63,818 nt of DNA, taken from positions 1-63,818 of the forward strand of contig UWSI01000008.1 of NCBI GenBank assembly GCA_900541895.1, in the 5' to 3' direction. The notes beneath the pieces are model-generated. The model was not told where the DNA came from and searched no databases. It was given only the letters and a program-made list of their open reading frames with translations. The DNA comes from an uncultured Actinomyces sp. (lineage in GTDB: Bacteria; Actinomycetota; Actinomycetes; Actinomycetales; Actinomycetaceae). Shown here in pieces: positions 16,727 through 24,702 of this stretch; position 1 is the first letter of the stretch, and each line of letters opens with the position of its first letter. The translations under genes and the position numbers were made by a program.

Positions 16727-17317
16727 ATGAGTGAAGAAGCTACTGAGCCGCGACGGGTGCTTGTTGCGGAGGATGAAGGATTAATCCGCCTGGATATCGT
16801 TGAGACGCTAAGCGGTGCAGGCTTTGAAATTGTTGGTGAAGCTTCGAACGGTGAAGAAGCCGTAAAGCTTGCCCTTGAGTTGGAGCCTGACCTTTGTGTT
16901 ATGGACGTCAAGATGCCGAAGATGGATGGCATCACTGCTGCGGAGAAGATCCTCGCGGAGCTTTCTTGCGCGGTTGTCATGCTCACTGCCTTCAGTCAGA
17001 CAGAACTAGTCGAGCGTGCTCGTGATGCTGGAGCAATGGCGTACGTCGTTAAGCCCTTTACGCCAGCCGATCTGATCCCAGCTGTGGAGATTGCGCTTTC
17101 CCGTCATCAAGAGATTGAATCCCTTGAAGAAGAGGTTGCCGACCTAGCTGATCGTTTTGAAACCCGTAAGCGTGTTGACCGTGCTAAGGGCCTTCTCATG
17201 AAGAACATGGGAATGACGGAACCCGATGCGTTCCGTTGGATCCAAAAGACCTCGATGGACCGTCGCCTTTCCATGCGTGAAGTTGCAGACGCGGTTATTA
17301 ACCAGGTTGAAGGTTAA
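16727..17317 (+). CDS. pdtaR: Response regulator with ANTAR RNA-binding output (PdtaR-like)
   Basis: A 196-residue two-domain regulator. Residues about 8-125 are a receiver domain with the acidic pair in VAEDEG, phospho-acceptor Asp in CVMDVKMPKMDG and the conserved Lys in YVVKPF. A short coiled linker leads to the C-terminal ANTAR domain (VDRAKGLLMKNMGMTEPDAFRWIQKTSMDRRLSMREVADAV). ANTAR proteins bind paired RNA hexaloops and block terminators. The orthologue in Mycobacterium works with the PdtaS histidine kinase, which is not encoded here. It precedes polA in an actinobacteria-typical order. The AAGGAAG before the ATG is a good ribosome binding site. Confidence 0.93.
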   Translation: MSEEATEPRRVLVAEDEGLIRLDIVETLSGAGFEIVGEASNGEEAVKLALELEPDLCVMDVKMPKMDGITAAEKILAELSCAVVMLTAFSQTELVERARDAGAMAYVVKPFTPADLIPAVEIALSRHQEIESLEEEVADLADRFETRKRVDRAKGLLMKNMGMTEPDAFRWIQKTSMDRRLSMREVADAVINQVEG

Positions 17318-17336
17318 GAACTTTCGATCGACGAGT

Positions 17337-17365
17337 GGGCGCGGGTATTACCCGCGCCCTTTTTA
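17337..17365 (+). terminator. Terminator between pdtaR and the thioesterase gene
   Basis: A 10-bp GC-rich stem (GGGCGCGGGT / ACCCGCGCCC, 3-nt loop) followed by TTTTT. It slightly overlaps the 3' end of the convergent thioesterase gene. Confidence 0.88.
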
Positions 17366-17782
17366 CTTGTTGAGAATCCGGTTGGATACGCGCGCAACGG
17401 CGATGAGTTGCTGATCTTCGTCCGTAATACGGACTGTATGAACTGTTGAGCTTCGTCCGAGATGGAGTGCCTCAGCCGTCGCTCGGATCAATGATCCTCG
17501 GGCAGCTTTTAAATGAGAAATATTGAGTTCGACGCCAACTGCAACTGCATTGTCACCCATAAGCCTCTGGGCGTGGAGAATCGCAGAATGTGAAGCGGCG
17601 GTTTCAGCCAAGGCCGCACTGGCGCCACCATGGAGAAGGCCTTGGGGCTGGGTGTTACCAGAAATTGGCATTTCGATCACGGTGCGCTCCGGGCTCTGCG
17701 AAAGAATACGCATGCCCATCCGATTCATCAGTGTGTCTTGCCAGCTTTTAGGCAGACCAATTTCGCCATTCGAGGTGTGCAT
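17363..17782 (-). CDS. Hotdog-fold thioesterase (PaaI/MenI-like)
   Basis: A 139-residue single hotdog domain. The helix-capping motif TQPQGLLHGGASAALAETAAS, with its catalytic-type acidic residue, and the VGVELNISHLKAARG strand pair place it in the PaaI/YbgC-type acyl-CoA thioesterase group. Members hydrolyse aryl-CoA esters such as phenylacetyl-CoA or DHNA-CoA; the substrate here is not decidable. The gene is divergent from polA with only 28 bases between the two start codons, so the promoters must overlap the coding regions or each other. Confidence 0.85.
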   Translation of the reverse strand: MHTSNGEIGLPKSWQDTLMNRMGMRILSQSPERTVIEMPISGNTQPQGLLHGGASAALAETAASHSAILHAQRLMGDNAVAVGVELNISHLKAARGSLIRATAEALHLGRSSTVHTVRITDEDQQLIAVARVSNRILNK

Positions 17783-17797
17783 CGTGCCCTCTCGCCG

Positions 17798-17810
17798 TAG
17801 TGTGTCTTCT
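17798..17810 (+). promoter_or_regulatory. Putative -10 box for leaderless polA
   Basis: TAGTGT at 17798-17803 followed by 7 nt and the ATG at 17811, with no ribosome binding site. It lies within the 28-base gap to the divergent thioesterase gene. Confidence 0.45.
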
Positions 17811-20495
17811 ATGAAGGAGACCCTGCTTGTTATCGATGGTCATTCAATGGCCTTTCGTGCATTCTATGCCTTACCGGTAGAGAAATTTGTGACTGCGCAA
17901 GGACAGCATACGAATGCGGTATATGGCTTCGCCTCGATGCTGATTAAGATTCTCGAGAAATACCAACCGAGCCATGTTGCGGTCGCCTTTGATGTTTCTC
18001 GGCATTCCTTCAGGACTGAGGAATATCCCGAATATAAGGGAACTCGCGATGCGACCCCCGAGGAGTTTAAAGGGCAGATTGAGCTAATCAGGGATCTTCT
18101 CAGTGCAATGGGTATTCGCTCGCTCTCTCGCGAGGGCTTTGAAGCGGATGATTTTCTTGCAACTCTGGCTCATCGAGGCGCGCAGGCAGACATGCGCGTC
18201 TTCGTCGTTTCCGGAGACCGGGATAGCTTCCAGACAGTTACCGATACTGTCACAGTGCTTTATCCCGGATTAACCCCGGGGGATCTTCGTGAGATGACTC
18301 CGGAGCGTATTGAGGATAAATATGGTGTTCCTCCGTACCGATACCCAGAAATTGCTGCTTTGGTCGGCGAGGCCTCGGACAATCTTCCGGGCGTCCCGGG
18401 GGTTGGCCCCAAGACCGCGGCTCAATGGGTTAACCGCTTCGATGGCCTCGATAATCTCTTAGAGAATGCTGATCAAGTGACAGGAAAGCGGGGAGAGGCC
18501 CTTCGTGAGCACGTCGAAGATGTTCGTCGAAACCGCCGACTCAATCACCTTCTGACCGATATGGATCTCGAATGCGAATTGGACGATTTACGTCGTGACG
18601 TGACAGATCGGCAGTCGCTTGCGGCTCTTTGTGACGCACTGGAATTTCGTTCGCTCCGCTCTAAGATCCTTGCAGTCGCCAGTATCGGCCTTGGGAAAGC
18701 GGAGCAAAGCGAGGAACAGAGTGTTTCTCAATCTGAAGAGGTGGTCCATGAAGTATCAGTGACGGTTGCTGATGAGCGGACCAAGCTCAGCCAGTGGCGT
18801 CAGGACCATCCGGGGAGCCTCTCCCTCTTTGTTGATGGTGTACTAAAAGTCAATGGCGCGGAGGTAAACACCCTTACTTTTGCTACTGCTGATGAGGCAC
18901 TTGTCATTGAGCCGACGTTGCTTACAGCTCAGCAAGATGCTCAACTCGCATCGCTTATTTCAGAAGATGGCCTCATTGTCTACGACTTCAAAGGTAGTAT
19001 CCATGCGTTGCGAGCGCGGGGGTGGGAACTTGGTGATCCTTACTGCGACCTGCTTCTCGCCGCATATTTGGTGAATTCTGAGCACCGTGGTTACAGGCTT
19101 TCCCAGTTGTTCTCTCGTTACTTGGGTATTGATGAAGAGGAAAAGAAGAGTGAGACAACGCTCTTCGACATGGGGATTACTGAAGAACGAGCACACGAAC
19201 TTGGAGTGGCTGCAGGGCGTATGCACCCGCTTGCTGCGATCCTTATGTCGAAGTTGGAAGAGAGCGAGCAAGCTCGTCTCCTTGAACAACTGGAACAGCC
19301 AATCGCTCGACTCTTAGCGCAGATGGAACACTATGGAATCGGTGTTGATGAGGAATTCCTCCGCTTGCTCTCGCACGAGTTGGCCTCAGATGTTGAGTCT
19401 GCGCAACGCAGCGCATGGGAGGTCTTGGGACATGAAGTAAACCTCTCATCTCCCAAACAACTTCAGACGGTTCTCTTTGATGAGCTCGACCTGCCAAAAA
19501 CAAAGAAGACAAAGACCGGATACACGACTAATGCTGAAGCATTGACGGATCTGTTTGAGCGTACGGGGAATGAATTTCTGCGCCATCTTCTGGTACACCG
19601 TGACCGGATTAAGCTCAAGCAGATGGTTGATGGCCTCAGCGCATGCATTGGGGATGACCAACGCATACACACCACTTTCTCTCAGACTGCAGCTGCGACG
19701 GGACGTCTTGCCTCTTCGGACCCGAACCTACAGAACATTCCGGCTCGTTCTGCTGATGGCCTGCGGATTCGTGGCGGGTTTGTTGCGCAAGAGCCGTATA
19801 CGAATCTTATGAGCGCTGATTACTCGCAGATTGAAATGCGCATCATGGCGCACCTATCGCAGGATCAAGGCCTGATCGAGGCCTTTAATTCTGGGGAGGA
19901 CCTTCACCGCACCATGGCAGCCATGGTCTTCGGTGTAGATCCGGCAGATGTGACCTCAGAAGAACGCTCGCGTATTAAGGCAACTTCATACGGTTTGGCC
20001 TATGGCCTGTCAGCTTATGGTCTTTCAGCGCAGCTGCAGATTCCGGTTCACGAGGCCTCGGCTTTGCGTGATCGCTATTTCGAGCGTTTCGGCGGAGTTC
20101 GTGACTACCTTGAAAGCCTTGTTGATCAAGCACGTAAGGATGGATGGACTCAGACTATCTGCGGACGTCGGAGATATCTGCCTGATCTTCACTCGGCAAA
20201 TAGGACGCGCCGTGAAATGGCTGAACGTGCAGCATTGAATGCTCCAATCCAAGGAAGTGCGGCGGACATCGTCAAAATGGCGATGCTCGATGTCCAAAAT
20301 CGTCTTGACCACAGTGATCTTTCGTCGAGGATGCTCGTTCAAATCCATGACGAATTACTGTTTGAGATTGCCCCGAGTGAGGAAGAGCAACTTCGTCGAC
20401 TTGTCCATGATGGAATGGAAGGCGTGATGAAGTTGAGGGTTCCGCTAGAAGTGGCGATTGGTGTTGGTAAGACATGGAAGGATGCTGCGCACTAG
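17811..20495 (+). CDS. polA: DNA polymerase I
   Basis: An 894-residue family A polymerase for gap filling and Okazaki-fragment maturation. The N-terminal 5'-3' nuclease domain (about 1-300) opens ETLLVIDGHSMAFRAFYALP and contains the helix-hairpin-helix DNLPGVPGVGPKTA. The middle exonuclease-like domain lacks the canonical DxE at its first strand (reads FVDGVLK), so proofreading is probably lost, as in mycobacterial PolA. The polymerase domain is intact: MSADYSQIEMRIMAHLS (motif A), RSRIKATSYGLAYGLSAYG (motif B) and VQIHDELLFE (motif C). The frame is open far upstream, but residues before 17811 are the antisense of the thioesterase gene. A GTG at 17802 is a possible alternative. Confidence 0.97.
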   Translation: MKETLLVIDGHSMAFRAFYALPVEKFVTAQGQHTNAVYGFASMLIKILEKYQPSHVAVAFDVSRHSFRTEEYPEYKGTRDATPEEFKGQIELIRDLLSAMGIRSLSREGFEADDFLATLAHRGAQADMRVFVVSGDRDSFQTVTDTVTVLYPGLTPGDLREMTPERIEDKYGVPPYRYPEIAALVGEASDNLPGVPGVGPKTAAQWVNRFDGLDNLLENADQVTGKRGEALREHVEDVRRNRRLNHLLTDMDLECELDDLRRDVTDRQSLAALCDALEFRSLRSKILAVASIGLGKAEQSEEQSVSQSEEVVHEVSVTVADERTKLSQWRQDHPGSLSLFVDGVLKVNGAEVNTLTFATADEALVIEPTLLTAQQDAQLASLISEDGLIVYDFKGSIHALRARGWELGDPYCDLLLAAYLVNSEHRGYRLSQLFSRYLGIDEEEKKSETTLFDMGITEERAHELGVAAGRMHPLAAILMSKLEESEQARLLEQLEQPIARLLAQMEHYGIGVDEEFLRLLSHELASDVESAQRSAWEVLGHEVNLSSPKQLQTVLFDELDLPKTKKTKTGYTTNAEALTDLFERTGNEFLRHLLVHRDRIKLKQMVDGLSACIGDDQRIHTTFSQTAAATGRLASSDPNLQNIPARSADGLRIRGGFVAQEPYTNLMSADYSQIEMRIMAHLSQDQGLIEAFNSGEDLHRTMAAMVFGVDPADVTSEERSRIKATSYGLAYGLSAYGLSAQLQIPVHEASALRDRYFERFGGVRDYLESLVDQARKDGWTQTICGRRRYLPDLHSANRTRREMAERAALNAPIQGSAADIVKMAMLDVQNRLDHSDLSSRMLVQIHDELLFEIAPSEEEQLRRLVHDGMEGVMKLRVPLEVAIGVGKTWKDAAH

Positions 20496-20501
20496 GAGAG
20501 G

Positions 20502-20529
20502 TGGACTTTTAGCCCTATTCTGTTAGAAT
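20502..20529 (+). promoter_or_regulatory. Promoter of rpsA
   Basis: An extended -10 TGTTAGAAT (hexamer 20524-20529) with a -35-like TGGACT 16 nt upstream (20502-20507). It predicts a leader of about 87 nt containing a small GTGCAA/TTGCAC hairpin before the CGGAGA ribosome binding site. Confidence 0.6.
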
Positions 20530-20622
20530 GCTCAAGGTACTGCTACGTGCAATAGCCATTTGCACTGTGCAGCCGCAATTGTCCATATCTAGTAATACGT
20601 CCGTTTCGGAGAACACAACTAC

Positions 20623-22080
20623 ATGACCAGCACCAACTCGCAGCCGGCAGTTTCTACACCCCAGGTTGCAGTGAACGACATTGGGTCCCGTGAGGACCTG
20701 CTCGCCGCTATTGACGAGACCATCAAGTACTTCAACGATGGCGACATCGTCGAGGGCACTGTCGTCAAGGTTGACCACGATGAGGTCCTTCTTGACATTG
20801 GCTACAAGACCGAGGGTGTCATCCTCTCTCGCGAGCTTTCCATCAAGCACGATGTCAACCCGGATGATGTGGTTGCCGTTGGTGATCAGATCGAGGCCCT
20901 GGTTCTCCAGAAGGAGGACAAGGAAGGTCGCCTGCTCCTGTCCAAGAAGCGTGCACAGTACGAGCGCGCATGGGGACAAATCGAGAAGGTCAAAGAAGAA
21001 GACGGCGTTGTTACCGGTACCGTTATCGAGGTCGTCAAGGGCGGCCTGATCCTGGATATCGGTCTGCGTGGCTTCCTTCCCGCATCCCTCGTTGAGATGC
21101 GTCGTGTTCGCGATCTTGCTCCTTACATCGGTCGTGAGATCGAAGCCAAGATTATTGAGCTGGATAAGAACCGTAACAACGTTGTTCTGTCCCGCCGCGC
21201 ATGGCTTGAGCAGACTCAGTCCGAGGTTCGCACCAACTTCCTGCACACCCTCCAGAAGGGCCAGGTTCGCAGTGGTGTCGTGTCCTCCATCGTTAACTTC
21301 GGTGCCTTCGTTGACCTCGGTGGGGTCGACGGCCTCGTTCACGTCTCCGAGCTGTCTTGGAAGCACATCGACCACCCCTCAGAGGTCGTCGAGGTTGGCC
21401 AGGAAGTCACCGTTGAGGTGCTGGATGTCGACATGGACCGCGAGCGTGTATCGCTGTCGCTGAAGGCGACCCAGGAAGATCCGTGGCAGACCTTCGCGCG
21501 TACCCACGCCATCGGTCAGGTCGTGCCCGGCAAGGTCACCAAGCTCGTTCCCTTCGGCGCATTCGTGCGTGTTGAAGACGGAATTGAGGGCTTGGTTCAC
21601 ATCTCCGAACTTGCTCAGCGTCACGTCGAGCTGCCCGAGCAGGTCGTCAAGGTTGGCGACGAGGTCTTCGTCAAGGTCATCGATATCGACCTTGAGCGCC
21701 GTCGTATCTCGCTGTCCCTGAAGCAGGCCAACGAGCGTGTTGATCCCAACTCTGAAGAGTTCGATCCTTCGCTCTACGGTATGGCTGCCGAGTACGACGA
21801 AGAGGGCAACTACAAGTACCCCGAAGGCTTCGATCCCGAAACCCAGGAATGGATGGAAGGCTACGAAGCTCAGCGTGAAGCTTGGGAAGCTCAGTACGCA
21901 CAGGCTCAGGCTCGCTGGGAAGCCCACAAGGCTCAGGTTGCAAAGGCCCTTGAAGAGGACGCCGAAGCAGCTCCCGCAGTTGAAGAGCAGGCTTCGTACT
22001 CGACCCCGGTCGACTCCGAAGGCACCCTCGCCTCCGATGAGGCACTTGCAGCACTTCGTGAGAAGCTGACCAACAACTGA
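20623..22080 (+). CDS. rpsA: 30S ribosomal protein S1
   Basis: A 485-residue mRNA-binding ribosomal protein with four S1 (OB-fold) repeats at about residues 35-110, 125-195, 210-285 and 295-370. The four-repeat form with an acidic C-terminal tail is standard for actinobacteria, compared with six repeats in E. coli. The tail carries Glu/Ala/Tyr-rich segments (GYEAQREAWEAQYAQAQARWEAHKAQ). Codon use is strongly biased to C-ending codons relative to the neighbours, as expected for a highly expressed gene, and this also creates long antisense open frames. It is followed by a strong terminator. Confidence 0.97.
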   Translation: MTSTNSQPAVSTPQVAVNDIGSREDLLAAIDETIKYFNDGDIVEGTVVKVDHDEVLLDIGYKTEGVILSRELSIKHDVNPDDVVAVGDQIEALVLQKEDKEGRLLLSKKRAQYERAWGQIEKVKEEDGVVTGTVIEVVKGGLILDIGLRGFLPASLVEMRRVRDLAPYIGREIEAKIIELDKNRNNVVLSRRAWLEQTQSEVRTNFLHTLQKGQVRSGVVSSIVNFGAFVDLGGVDGLVHVSELSWKHIDHPSEVVEVGQEVTVEVLDVDMDRERVSLSLKATQEDPWQTFARTHAIGQVVPGKVTKLVPFGAFVRVEDGIEGLVHISELAQRHVELPEQVVKVGDEVFVKVIDIDLERRRISLSLKQANERVDPNSEEFDPSLYGMAAEYDEEGNYKYPEGFDPETQEWMEGYEAQREAWEAQYAQAQARWEAHKAQVAKALEEDAEAAPAVEEQASYSTPVDSEGTLASDEALAALREKLTNN

Positions 22081-22109
22081 ATCGCAGCGTCTAAGCGCTC
22101 ATAGTCAGT

Positions 22110-22148
22110 TCTGAGGCCCCGGTGAAAACCGGGGCCTCAGAGTTTTTT
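22110..22148 (+). terminator. Intrinsic terminator after rpsA
   Basis: A perfect 14-bp stem (TCTGAGGCCCCGGT, GAAA tetraloop) followed by GTTTTTT. Confidence 0.95.
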
Positions 22149-22264
22149 GCCATCGTTCGACCGGCGGAACGCTTGACTCGGTATCGAAAAGATTGGGTTT
22201 TTGATTCTGATGTTCCTCTTAAGTCTGGGGAAGTCGTTGCTTGAGTTTATCGAGGCTTAAGAGT

Positions 22265-22294
22265 GATGGCCCGTCTGCAGCGAGACGGGCCATC
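22265..22294 (-). terminator. Hairpin terminator after brnQ
   Basis: A perfect 12-bp stem (GATGGCCCGTCT / AGACGGGCCATC, 6-nt loop) lying just past the brnQ stop on the minus strand. No T-tract. Confidence 0.7.
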
Positions 22295-22310
22295 GTCGTA
22301 GACATACATG

Positions 22311-23660
22311 CTAGGAATGGATTCGCTTCGACAAGATGAGATCAATAACCAAGCCGATCAACGCTACGATGACTGTCGGTACTATCCAACCGATTTGAAG
22401 GTCCTGACCGGGACTCCAAGCCATCAAAGGCGCAACAAAGTCCAGTACCCCAAAGGAAATCACTGTCGTGAGAAGTGACCAAATACTTGCAACCCACACA
22501 CCAAGACGGAAGGTCCAGCGAACCTGCATTGAGTAGTGAAGGGGATGGGTGAGGATCGTAATGAAAACGATGCTAATGGCGATGGGGTAGAGGAAAGTAA
22601 TGATTGGAACCGCAACCTTCAGAACCGTTGAGAGTCCAGCGGAAGCCAGCACGAAGGAGCTAATCGTGAAACCGACAAGCCACATTTTGTAGGTGATCTT
22701 AGGGAGCAGCCTTTCAAAGAATTCTGAAGTTGCGGCGAGTAAACCGACAGCAGTTGTCATGCATGCGGTGAGCACAATGAGCCCAAATACAAGCTGTCCA
22801 GCCGTCCCCATCGTTATGTGAGAAGCGTCGGCAAGGAGTGTAGCTCCATCGGTGTAGTCTTGCCCGCCAGGAATGACGTGTCCAATCAAGCCCAGACCGA
22901 CATAGACCAAACCAAGCAAAATACCCGCAATAAGACCTGCTGCACTGGTTCGACGAATGAGCTTTGCGCCGCTGATTCCCCCTTCTCCTTGATCAAATGA
23001 AGCGACGACGATGATGCCGAATGCAAGTGCGGCAATCGAATCCATGGTCATATATCCGTCGAGTAAGCCAGCTGTTAATGGTGCGTGGACGTACTGTCCG
23101 ACGGGAGCAACATCAGAGGGGGGAAGTTTAGCCAGCGACAGGAAAACCAAAAGAACAAGAAGAACCAGAAGGACAGGAGTCAGGATTTTACCGAGGTGGT
23201 TGACGATTTGACGAGGATTCCACGAAAGAAACAGCGCAAGTCCGAAAAAGACTGCATTAAAGAGCATCGAGCTCATGAATGTAGTCGAATGAATGATCGG
23301 TGCAATTGCGGTCGAGAAGGAGACGGCACCCGTACGTGGAAGTGCGTAGAAGGCCCCGATTGACAGATAGACCATGCATGAGAAGGTAATTCCGAATGCC
23401 TTTCCGCCTCGTCCAGAAAGGTCCCGCAGATCAGTTCCTGACAACGCGATTGCAATAATTGCGATGACGGGCAGAGCTACACCGCCGATCAGGAAACCGA
23501 TCATGGCTGGGTTAAAGTGTGATCCGGAATTGGCGCCCATGATGGGCGGGAAGATCAAGTTTCCCGCACCAAAAAACATTGAGAACAAGGTGAGGGAGGT
23601 TGCGATCAGCAGTCCCATTCCTTGAGGACGCTTCGTCTGCGTTGTTGCTGTTTCAGTCAC
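22311..23660 (-). CDS. brnQ: Branched-chain amino acid carrier BrnQ (LIVCS family)
   Basis: A 449-residue polytopic membrane protein with about 12 hydrophobic segments that imports leucine, isoleucine and valine with a cation. The family hallmark near the N-terminus is ATSLTLFSMFFGAGNLIFPP, and the typical GALIxAGV-like and EGGISGAKL segments follow. The start codon is GTG. It sits as a leftward single-gene unit between rpsA and coaE, genes that are often neighbours in actinobacteria, so it may have been inserted there. A strain relying on uptake of amino acids would fit the incomplete tryptophan pathway elsewhere in the window. Confidence 0.93.
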   Translation of the reverse strand: MTETATTQTKRPQGMGLLIATSLTLFSMFFGAGNLIFPPIMGANSGSHFNPAMIGFLIGGVALPVIAIIAIALSGTDLRDLSGRGGKAFGITFSCMVYLSIGAFYALPRTGAVSFSTAIAPIIHSTTFMSSMLFNAVFFGLALFLSWNPRQIVNHLGKILTPVLLVLLVLLVFLSLAKLPPSDVAPVGQYVHAPLTAGLLDGYMTMDSIAALAFGIIVVASFDQGEGGISGAKLIRRTSAAGLIAGILLGLVYVGLGLIGHVIPGGQDYTDGATLLADASHITMGTAGQLVFGLIVLTACMTTAVGLLAATSEFFERLLPKITYKMWLVGFTISSFVLASAGLSTVLKVAVPIITFLYPIAISIVFITILTHPLHYSMQVRWTFRLGVWVASIWSLLTTVISFGVLDFVAPLMAWSPGQDLQIGWIVPTVIVALIGLVIDLILSKRIHS

Positions 23661-23744
23661 TATTCTGCTTCTAGCCGTAGAAGTAATTCATCCATCGTGA
23701 TTCTTTCACTTCGTGCCGGTTGTGCCAAGCTGTGTTCACTGTTC

Positions 23745-23756
23745 TAGTCTTCAGAT
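23745..23756 (+). promoter_or_regulatory. Putative -10 box for leaderless coaE
   Basis: TAGTCT at 23745-23750, 6 nt before the GTG at 23757, with a possible -35 TTGTGC at 23720. No ribosome binding site is present. Confidence 0.5.
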
Positions 23757-24428
23757 GTGAAGACAGTCATTCAATCCGGAGGCGCGAGCGCCTATCTTCT
23801 TCGCTCGATACCGCAGGCGCGCACTCAAGGACCGGCACTTTTCCTTGCACTCAGTGGAGGAATCGGCGCGGGAAAGTCTACGATTTCTCATGTGTTGCGC
23901 GGCCTCGGTGTCTTTGTCGTCGACGCTGACCAACTGGCTCGCGAAGTTCTTTCGCCTTCCCACCCCGTGTACGAGGCCGTGCTGGCTAACTTTGGTGCCG
24001 ACCTTGCATTCCCAGATGGCTCACTTGACCGGCGTCTTCTTGCGCAGAGAGCCTTCTCTTCACCTGAATCGACTTCGCTGCTGAACTTGCTCACGCACCC
24101 TGCGATTTCAGCTCTTGCTTGGGAACAACTGAAATCTGCCCCCCAAGGGGGTTGTGCGCTCTATGATGTCCCACTTCTGACGACCTATGAAGATGCCTCG
24201 CTCTTTGATGGAGTGATTATGGTCAGTGCACCAGAGGAATTGCGAGTTCATCGGCTAATATCTCGAGGTCTAAGCGAAGAAGATGCTCGAGCTCGTATAC
24301 GCTCGCAAATTTCGGATAGTGAGCGCAGGAAGTTAGCAAGTATCTGGGTTGAGAACCTCGGGAATCAAGAAGACCTTGCCGATGTATCCAAGCAGCTCTA
24401 TTTCTCCTGGTTGACACGTGTGCACTAG
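23757..24428 (+). CDS. coaE: Dephospho-CoA kinase
   Basis: A 223-residue P-loop kinase for the last step of coenzyme A synthesis. The Walker A motif GGIGAGKST is at about residues 34-42, followed by VVDADQLAREVL (substrate-binding Asp), the CoA-domain block HPAISALAWEQL and YDVPLLTTYEDASLFDGVIMV. The protein has about 28 residues ahead of the usual family start. They are accepted because the GTG at 23757 is placed exactly 6 nt after a TANNNT box and no good internal start is seen. The C-terminus ends after the kinase domain; there is no fused UPF0157 (GrpB) domain as in mycobacterial CoaE. Confidence 0.92.
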   Translation: MKTVIQSGGASAYLLRSIPQARTQGPALFLALSGGIGAGKSTISHVLRGLGVFVVDADQLAREVLSPSHPVYEAVLANFGADLAFPDGSLDRRLLAQRAFSSPESTSLLNLLTHPAISALAWEQLKSAPQGGCALYDVPLLTTYEDASLFDGVIMVSAPEELRVHRLISRGLSEEDARARIRSQISDSERRKLASIWVENLGNQEDLADVSKQLYFSWLTRVH

Positions 24429-24702
24429 TTGTTCAAACTTCTTCAGTATTTCGTCAGCTTTCACATGAATTCAACGGGTAACGCTCAATAAATAATCCGG
24501 AAAACATCCAGAAACAACCAGTTTGATACGTAAGCATTGATGTGAACGAGAAACTAGACCGGTTGTTACTGGGTCGCTTGAAGTCGGATATTGTCAAAGC
24601 TGCTTGCGGCAATGATTACTCTCTTCCTCGTGGGGGCAACATAGAGCTTCCGCATCGGATAGCGAACAGACCAGCCGACATTTACCGCAGGGATGAGGAT
24701 AA
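24429..24702 (+). promoter_or_regulatory. Upstream region of the GH16 gene
   Basis: 274 bases without a gene. An imperfect 10-bp inverted repeat (AACAACCAGT at 24513-24522, ACCGGTTGTT at 24558-24567, one mismatch) could be a regulator site. A GAGGA ribosome binding site precedes the ATG at 24703. No convincing promoter pair was found. Confidence 0.3.

Noticed and set aside
17523..17810. N-terminal extension of polA
   Set aside because: These codons are the antisense of the hotdog thioesterase gene, and the PolA family start is at the ATG near 17811.
20515..21375. 286-codon minus-strand open frame opposite rpsA
   Set aside because: It is the same codon-bias artefact; rpsA on the other strand is certain and complete.
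22149..22264. Sequence between the rpsA terminator and the brnQ terminator considered as a gene remnant
   Set aside because: About 115 bases with no open frame, start signal or protein similarity that I can support.
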